Assembly (NCBI RefSeq): GCF_005280585.1
Contig: NZ_SZVO01000020.1
Coordinates: 1 to 64,000, forward strand
Source: Dyadobacter frigoris
Lineage (GTDB): Bacteria > Bacteroidota > Bacteroidia > Cytophagales > Spirosomataceae
Direction: 5' to 3'
DNA: 64,000 bases
The notes beneath the pieces are model-generated. The model saw only the letters and a list, made by a program, of their open reading frames with translations. It was not told the origin of the DNA and ran no database searches. The position numbers were made by a program, and so were the translations under genes. Shown in pieces: positions 59,524-64,000 of this stretch (the first letter of the stretch is position 1; every line of letters starts with the position of its first letter).

Positions 59524-60942
59524 ATGAAATTGAACAAGATCCTTCCTTATCTACTCCTATTATTAACGACGGTTAGTTTTGCTCAGCAGCATTCTGAGCA
59601 AAATCACTCCAACTATATCGCTCCGACGGATCCTTTGGTTCAACAAAAACTAAGCAAATGGCAAGATGTCAAATTTGGCTTATTAATGCACTGGGGAACT
59701 TACAGCCAGTGGGGAATCGTGGAATCCTGGTCACTTTGTCCTGAAGATGAAGGCTGGTGTGAACGTCGCGGACCACATTCGCACGACTGGTTTGAGTACA
59801 AAAAAGCGTATGAAGAAATTGGCAAAACATTCAATCCTGTAAAATTCAATCCGGAAAGATGGGCTTTGGCGGCTAAAAATGCCGGGATGAAATATGTTGT
59901 TTTTACAACAAAACATCATGACGGATTTGCGATGTTTGACTCAAAGTATACCGACTACAAGATCACAAACACACCTTTCAAATCTAACCCGAAAGCTAAC
60001 GTTACCAAAGAAGTTTTGTCGGCATTCCGTAATCAGGGATTCATGACAGGAACTTACTTCTCAAAACCTGACTGGAATACGCCATCTTACTGGTGGAAAT
60101 ATTTCCCGCCAAAAGATCGTAACGTTTCTTACGATCCTAAAAAATATCCTGACCAGTGGAATAAATTTAAAGAATTCACTTACAATCAGATCGAAGAGCT
60201 GATGTCAGATTATGGCTCTGTTGATATTCTTTGGCTGGATGGGGGCTGGATTCGTCCGAAAAGTACAATTGACCCAAATATCAGCTGGCAGAAAAGTATT
60301 CCTTACGACCAGGATATTGATATGGCGAAAATCGCTAAAATGGCACGTTCGCATCAGCCTGGATTATTGGTTGTAGACCGTACCGTTACAGGCGAATTTG
60401 AAAATTATGTCACACCCGAACAGTCGATTCCTGATCATTATATGTCCATTCCATGGGAATCATGTTTGACAATGGGTGATTCCTGGTCTTACATTCCAAA
60501 AGAAAATTTCAAATCGACAGAAAAACTGGTTCATACTTTGATTGATATAGTTGCCAAAGGAGGAAATCTATTGCTGAATATTGCTCCGGGTCCAGACGGA
60601 GAATGGCATGAAGAAGCATACCAGCGCCTGGATGAAATTGGAAAATGGATGAATGTAAATGGCGTTGGGATTTATGAAACCAAACCTGCGGCGCCATATC
60701 GTCAGGGGAAATGGGCTTACACTAAAAAAGGAAACACGACCTACGCATTTTATCTTGCTGAAAAAGGAGAAACTATTCCTGCAAGTTTGAAACCGGAAGG
60801 ACTTACAATCCCTGCGTCAGCAAAAATTACAATTGCGGGGAATAAAAAAGTTTTACGTCTTAAAAATGGAATGATTGAAGTTCCAGCGAAAACGATTGCA
60901 GAAGTTGGTAAGCAGCCTGCTTATTTGTTCGTGATTAACTAA
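59524..60942 (+). CDS. GH29 alpha-L-fucosidase
   Basis: A 472-residue secreted enzyme from ATG 59524 (signal MKLNKILPYLLLLLTTVSFAQ); TTG 59503 is less likely. GH29 hallmarks are WQDVKFGLLMHWGTYSQWG, TTKHHDGFAMFDSKYTDY, VDILWLDGGWIRPK (nucleophile Asp in WLD) and KGGNLLLNIAPGPDGEW. It differs enough from the first fucosidase to suggest another linkage preference. Same strand and group as the neighbours. Confidence 0.95.
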   Translation: MKLNKILPYLLLLLTTVSFAQQHSEQNHSNYIAPTDPLVQQKLSKWQDVKFGLLMHWGTYSQWGIVESWSLCPEDEGWCERRGPHSHDWFEYKKAYEEIGKTFNPVKFNPERWALAAKNAGMKYVVFTTKHHDGFAMFDSKYTDYKITNTPFKSNPKANVTKEVLSAFRNQGFMTGTYFSKPDWNTPSYWWKYFPPKDRNVSYDPKKYPDQWNKFKEFTYNQIEELMSDYGSVDILWLDGGWIRPKSTIDPNISWQKSIPYDQDIDMAKIAKMARSHQPGLLVVDRTVTGEFENYVTPEQSIPDHYMSIPWESCLTMGDSWSYIPKENFKSTEKLVHTLIDIVAKGGNLLLNIAPGPDGEWHEEAYQRLDEIGKWMNVNGVGIYETKPAAPYRQGKWAYTKKGNTTYAFYLAEKGETIPASLKPEGLTIPASAKITIAGNKKVLRLKNGMIEVPAKTIAEVGKQPAYLFVIN

Positions 60943-60947
60943 CTTTT

Positions 60948-61038
60948 TTAACCGCAATAGACGCAATGGTTTTCGCAATGGACACAATGGTTAATGCTTG
61001 CATCCATTGCGAAACCTATTGCGCCCATTGCGGTTAAA
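60948..61038 (+). repeat. Long imperfect palindrome made of CGCAATGG units
   Basis: AACCGCAATAGACGCAATGG and further CGCAATGG/ACAATGG copies face CCATTGCG, CTATTGCG and CCATTGCGG on the other arm, ending GCGGTTAAA. The arms can fold into a long hairpin just after the second fucosidase. It could act as a terminator, although no U-run is clear, or be a mobile palindromic repeat. Confidence 0.65.
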
Positions 61039-61150
61039 TAAGGCCCGCTTTAAAGTTAAATTACCGACTATACAGAAGTAATCTTATATTTGTTAGTATC
61101 AGTTTACGATTCAAAATAAATTAAAGTATATAAGAAACCTTTAATCCAAA

Positions 61151-62614
61151 ATGATAAAATCAATAGCCGCGTTACTTTTGTTAACGGCCATTAATACCTT
61201 CGCACAAACTCCTCCAAAACCTTACGGTGCTTTGCCTGCACCAAGACAGATTGCATGGCACGAAACAGAGGTTTATGGAATCATGCACTTCACTCCTACG
61301 ACGTTCGAGAATAAGGAATGGGGTTTTGGTGATGCGGATCCAAAATCATTTAATCCAAAAGATTTTAATGCCGAACAAATCGTACTGGCTGCAAAAGCGG
61401 GTGGACTAAGAGGAATTGTTTTCGTGGCAAAACATCATGATGGATTCGCGCTTTGGCCAACTAAAACGACGGAATACAATATTTCAAAAAGTCCGTTCCG
61501 TGATGGAAAAGGCGATATGGTTAAAGAAATTGCAGACGCAGCACGTAAACACGGCCTGAAGTTTGGTGTTTATTGCTCTCCCTGGGACAGAAATAATGCC
61601 AAATACGGAACAGCCGAATACCTGGCCATTTACCGTGAACAACTTAAAGAACTTTACACAAATTATGGTCCGTTGTTCATGTCATGGCATGATGGCGCCA
61701 ATGGCGGCGACGGATATTATGGCGGAGCCAAAGAAAAACGCTCTATTGACAATACCACTTACTATCAATGGGATTCTACCTGGACCAACCTGACGCGCAA
61801 ATTGCAACCGTCGGCTAACATTTTCAGTGATGTGGGCTGGGATGTTCGCTGGGTTGGAAATGAAGACGGTGAAGCAGCTGAAACTTCCTGGGCAACGTTA
61901 ACACCGGTTCCTTCCAAAGGACAGAATGTAGCGGTTCCAGGTCAGGCAAATGCAGATGAAAATCCGGGCGGAACAAGAAATGGTAAATTCTGGATACCTG
62001 CTGAATGCGACGTTCCGCTTCGCAAAGGCTGGTTCTACCATCCGGATCAGAAACCAAAAACGCCCGAAAAACTTTTTGAATTGTATTTAAAAAGCGTAGG
62101 ACGCGGCGCAGGACTGGATTTAGGACTTGCTCCTGATACCCGAGGTCAGCTTCATGAAGATGACGTGACAGCCTTGAAAACTTTTGGAGATCGTGTTAAA
62201 AATACTTTTGCTACAAACCTGATTGCTCGTGCAAGCTCGAAGGCCGTCAACGTGCGTGGTTATAATTCAGTTTACAGCGCCAAAAATATCCTTGACGGCA
62301 AACCGGAATCTTACTGGGCAACGGATGAAGATTTCAAAACTCCGGAAGTAACAATCGATCTTGGCAATCCTGTAACTTTTGATATTATTTGTTTGCAGGA
62401 ATACATTAAACTGGGACAAAGAATTGAAGGTTTCGCCGTTGACGTCTGGGAAGGAAATGACTGGAAAGAAGTTGCAACCGGAACAAGTGTTGGGGCCAAA
62501 CGTCTAATCAAATTATCCGCTCCGGTAACAGGTCAAAAATTTAGATTAAGAATCACAAAATCACCGGTTAGTGTAGCGATCAGTGAATTCGGATTGTATA
62601 AAGACTCGATGTAA
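61151..62614 (+). CDS. GH29 alpha-L-fucosidase with C-terminal discoidin-like domain
   Basis: A 487-residue secreted enzyme (signal MIKSIAALLLLTAINTFAQ). The GH29 core has VYGIMHFTPTTFENKEWGFG, VAKHHDGFALWPTKTTEYN and the nucleophile region FMSWHDGANGG. From about residue 350 an F5/8 type C (CBM32-like) domain follows (LDGKPESYWATDEDFKTPEV, ITKSPVSVAISEFGLY). This architecture matches the subfamily acting on alpha-1,3/1,4-fucose in branched epitopes, unlike the other two. A terminator follows. Confidence 0.94.
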   Translation: MIKSIAALLLLTAINTFAQTPPKPYGALPAPRQIAWHETEVYGIMHFTPTTFENKEWGFGDADPKSFNPKDFNAEQIVLAAKAGGLRGIVFVAKHHDGFALWPTKTTEYNISKSPFRDGKGDMVKEIADAARKHGLKFGVYCSPWDRNNAKYGTAEYLAIYREQLKELYTNYGPLFMSWHDGANGGDGYYGGAKEKRSIDNTTYYQWDSTWTNLTRKLQPSANIFSDVGWDVRWVGNEDGEAAETSWATLTPVPSKGQNVAVPGQANADENPGGTRNGKFWIPAECDVPLRKGWFYHPDQKPKTPEKLFELYLKSVGRGAGLDLGLAPDTRGQLHEDDVTALKTFGDRVKNTFATNLIARASSKAVNVRGYNSVYSAKNILDGKPESYWATDEDFKTPEVTIDLGNPVTFDIICLQEYIKLGQRIEGFAVDVWEGNDWKEVATGTSVGAKRLIKLSAPVTGQKFRLRITKSPVSVAISEFGLYKDSM

Positions 62615-62634
62615 TTGACTGATAATCTTTTAAG

Positions 62635-62672
62635 AAAACCCTTTGACGGCAAGTTCGTTGAAGGGTTTTTAG
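62635..62672 (+). terminator. Terminator of the fucosidase group
   Basis: AAAACCCTT (62635-62643) pairs with AAGGGTTTT (62661-62669), followed by a T-run. It lies 20 bp after the third fucosidase. Confidence 0.8.
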
Positions 62673-62706
62673 TTTTATATTGATCTGAAACATTTCACTT
62701 GCCAAC

Positions 62707-63093
62707 TTACTTTTTGACAAATAGATAAAGCGTATAATATAGAATAAGTAATCCGCTGCTTGTGATAATACTTCCCGGAAGTGGAGAATCTAATGTCGCA
62801 AAGAGTACAAGACCAATTAACGAGATACCCAAACCAACCATAGAAATTAGTTTCTTCCTGCCAAGAGTTATTGTATTTGCCTTAGCCTGATTTTCAAAAT
62901 TTGCCTCCGGTTTATTCCAGTTTCTAATTTCATTGACAATCATTAAAAGAGCCACAATGACCAAAGCCCATTTCAGGTAAAGATGTAAGGTTTTATAAAG
63001 CTCTTCATCCACAGCGTAAATTACATTGATTACAGCGCCGAAAGCCATAATCGCTAGAAACAGATAAAACAATGTCCTCTTGTACGGTTTCAT
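62707..63093 (-). CDS. Four-helix hypothetical membrane protein
   Basis: A 128-residue protein with four hydrophobic helices (about 9-28, 40-56, 84-100, 106-124) and a polar middle loop. No family is recognised. It follows the small membrane protein at 63115 by 21 bp on the same strand, so cotranscription is likely. Confidence 0.65.
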   Translation of the reverse strand: MKPYKRTLFYLFLAIMAFGAVINVIYAVDEELYKTLHLYLKWALVIVALLMIVNEIRNWNKPEANFENQAKANTITLGRKKLISMVGLGISLIGLVLFATLDSPLPGSIITSSGLLILYYTLYLFVKK

Positions 63094-63114
63094 ATCTGCA
63101 ATGAATTGAGGTGA

Positions 63115-63300
63115 CTAAACACTTTGTTTTCCCTTTTTCCAGAAATATCTTATGACTAAAAAAATAGCAGAGATTTCCATAAACCAACCGAGATACAAGG
63201 CCATTCTTCCGGTCATTTTCATATTAGAATTTATAAAAAGAAAACAACCGATCAAGACGATCAATATGCCGACTAAAAAAGTTAATATGATCCTTTTCAT
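63115..63300 (-). CDS. Small hypothetical membrane protein
   Basis: A 61-residue protein with two transmembrane helices (about 4-24 and 33-51) and a basic tail. No family is recognised. It is the middle gene of a short run of small membrane proteins; gaps of 21 and 12 bp to its neighbours suggest an operon. Confidence 0.6.
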   Translation of the reverse strand: MKRIILTFLVGILIVLIGCFLFINSNMKMTGRMALYLGWFMEISAIFLVIRYFWKKGKQSV

Positions 63301-63312
63301 AATCAGTCGGTT

Positions 63313-63570
63313 TTAGAAATCCAGAAATAAATTTTTAAAAAATTTGGTACCCCAAAAGGGAATAAACATCCGCCAGAAATCTTTCTTTTCCAGCATGTTC
63401 AATGCTAACAGTCGCAGACCACTTACGTAGGGATGATATAAAAAAGCGTAAATCTGTAATCCGATGACGAATACTATCGGGCTGATTAAATTATTTTTTG
63501 AGCATAATGCTAACACTCCAAGGGGAATAAAAATCAATCCGTAATAGACAAGAATATTCTTTGTTTTCAT
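63313..63570 (-). CDS. Small hypothetical membrane protein, copy A of a tandem pair
   Basis: An 85-residue protein from ATG 63570 (MKTKNILVYYGLIFIPLGVL); an ATG at 63630 would add 20 residues with no match in the sister gene. Two hydrophobic segments flank AFLYHPYVSGLRLLALNMLEK. It is about half identical to the gene at 63724-63984, including the YHPxxSGLRL core and FWxxFIPF, so it arose by tandem duplication. Function unknown. Confidence 0.7.
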   Translation of the reverse strand: MKTKNILVYYGLIFIPLGVLALCSKNNLISPIVFVIGLQIYAFLYHPYVSGLRLLALNMLEKKDFWRMFIPFWGTKFFKNLFLDF

Positions 63571-63666
63571 AATGAAGAGTTTAGTTAACTTTTGTACTCT
63601 GGTGATACGAGAAAATCCTGATTTGGTCACATATTGCTCAAACAGTCATATTTTGGCTCTTATAAT

Positions 63667-63704
63667 AAAAATGGTAAGTTATTATTAAAATAACCTACCA
63701 TTTT
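63667..63704 (-). terminator. Terminator between the tandem membrane protein copies
   Basis: AAAATGGTA-A-GTTA (from 63668) pairs with TAAC-C-TACCATTTT (to 63704). A/T runs on both sides make it bidirectional. It lies just after the stop of copy B. Confidence 0.65.
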
Positions 63705-63723
63705 GCAAATTCTCTTTAAGATA

Positions 63724-63984
63724 TTATTCCAATCCAAAGAATAATATCTTAAAATATTTTATTTCTCTAAATGGAATAAATATTTTCCAAAAATTATTTT
63801 TCTCGAGCTTATTTAATACTATTAGCCTCAATCCACTTATAAATGGGTGATAAAGGAAAACATAAATAGAAAGAAAAAATACAAAAACGTTTGGATTAAT
63901 ATAATTTAACTTTAAACTTAATGCCAACAAAGCTAACGGAATAAATATCGCCACATAATAGATAAAAATATTACGAATTTTCAT
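63724..63984 (-). CDS. Small hypothetical membrane protein, copy B of a tandem pair
   Basis: An 86-residue protein (MKIRNIFIYYVAIFIPLALL) of the same layout as copy A, sharing FLYHPFISGLRLIVLNKLEK and FWKIFIPF. It is more AT-rich in codon use than copy A. The start lies 16 bp from the window edge, so upstream context is unknown. It is followed by a terminator, so the two copies are separate transcripts. Confidence 0.7.
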   Translation of the reverse strand: MKIRNIFIYYVAIFIPLALLALSLKLNYINPNVFVFFLSIYVFLYHPFISGLRLIVLNKLEKNNFWKIFIPFREIKYFKILFFGLE

Positions 63985-64000
63985 AATTCACTTTTATTTA

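Noticed and set aside
60948..61038. CGCAATGG array considered as a CRISPR
   Set aside because: Units are 8 bp, inverted rather than regularly spaced direct repeats, and no cas genes are near.

Overview
The window is a chromosomal segment from a Bacteroidota bacterium. A Cytophagales / Spirosomaceae (Dyadobacter-like) origin is likely, but that is inference. The evidence is moderate-to-low GC, promoter-like boxes of the Bacteroidota TAnnTTTG type, few Shine-Dalgarno sequences, a fused CcoN-CcoO oxidase subunit, and several families typical of the phylum (DUF983, DUF2279, DUF4403, DUF2027-Smr, DUF4172-Fic, long-tailed S16). Genes are densely packed and mostly housekeeping. Small accessory pieces are interspersed: an IS5-type transposase end, two PIN toxin-antitoxin pairs, a Fic protein, an Rpn-type nuclease and several families of palindromic intergenic repeats.

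Layout. 0-9 kb: IS remnant, SGNH hydrolase, a Fic protein flanked by duplicated palindromic operators, DUF983, a Crp-like regulator divergent from a secreted alpha/beta hydrolase, a candidate structured small RNA with its own promoter and terminator (about 6.57-6.73 kb), and a DHA2 efflux pump. 9-14 kb: an IMP dehydrogenase closely resembling the enzyme of the protozoan Tritrichomonas foetus, and a MocR-type regulator whose PLP-binding lysine position is asparagine. 14-18 kb: lipocalin, a secreted amidotransferase-fold protein, a UbiA-like membrane protein with a methyltransferase, and an Rpn nuclease.

19-32 kb is the most coherent block, a complete cbb3 oxidase locus: ccoI, ccoS (a 56-residue gene), a ccoN-ccoO fusion, a ccoQ-ccoP fusion with a single heme, ccoG, ccoH/fixH, a TauE/SafE-like protein, hemN, a PAS histidine kinase, and a response regulator fused to a complete Crp/Fnr module. 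Fnr-like boxes (CTGAY-N4-RTCA) lie upstream of ccoI, ccoS and hemN. They suggest that the locus encodes its own low-oxygen circuit, in which FixJ-like and FixK-like functions sit on one polypeptide.

32-44 kb: LuxR-type regulator with a degenerate receiver, lpxB, queD, hldD/rfaD, an isolated sufB, a K+/H+ antiporter, a PIN toxin-antitoxin pair, a D-cysteine desulfhydrase-like enzyme, rluD, GNAT, and rpsP-rimM-trmD. 44-57 kb: OmpA-family protein, RNase P RNA, DUF4403, Smr, DUF2279, a vWA membrane protein, fabG, a second PIN module, another SDR and a two-gene ABC exporter. 57-63 kb: a glycan-salvage group of three GH29 alpha-L-fucosidases around a glycosylasparaginase, suited to fucosylated GlcNAc-Asn. 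The right end holds small membrane proteins, including a tandemly duplicated pair.
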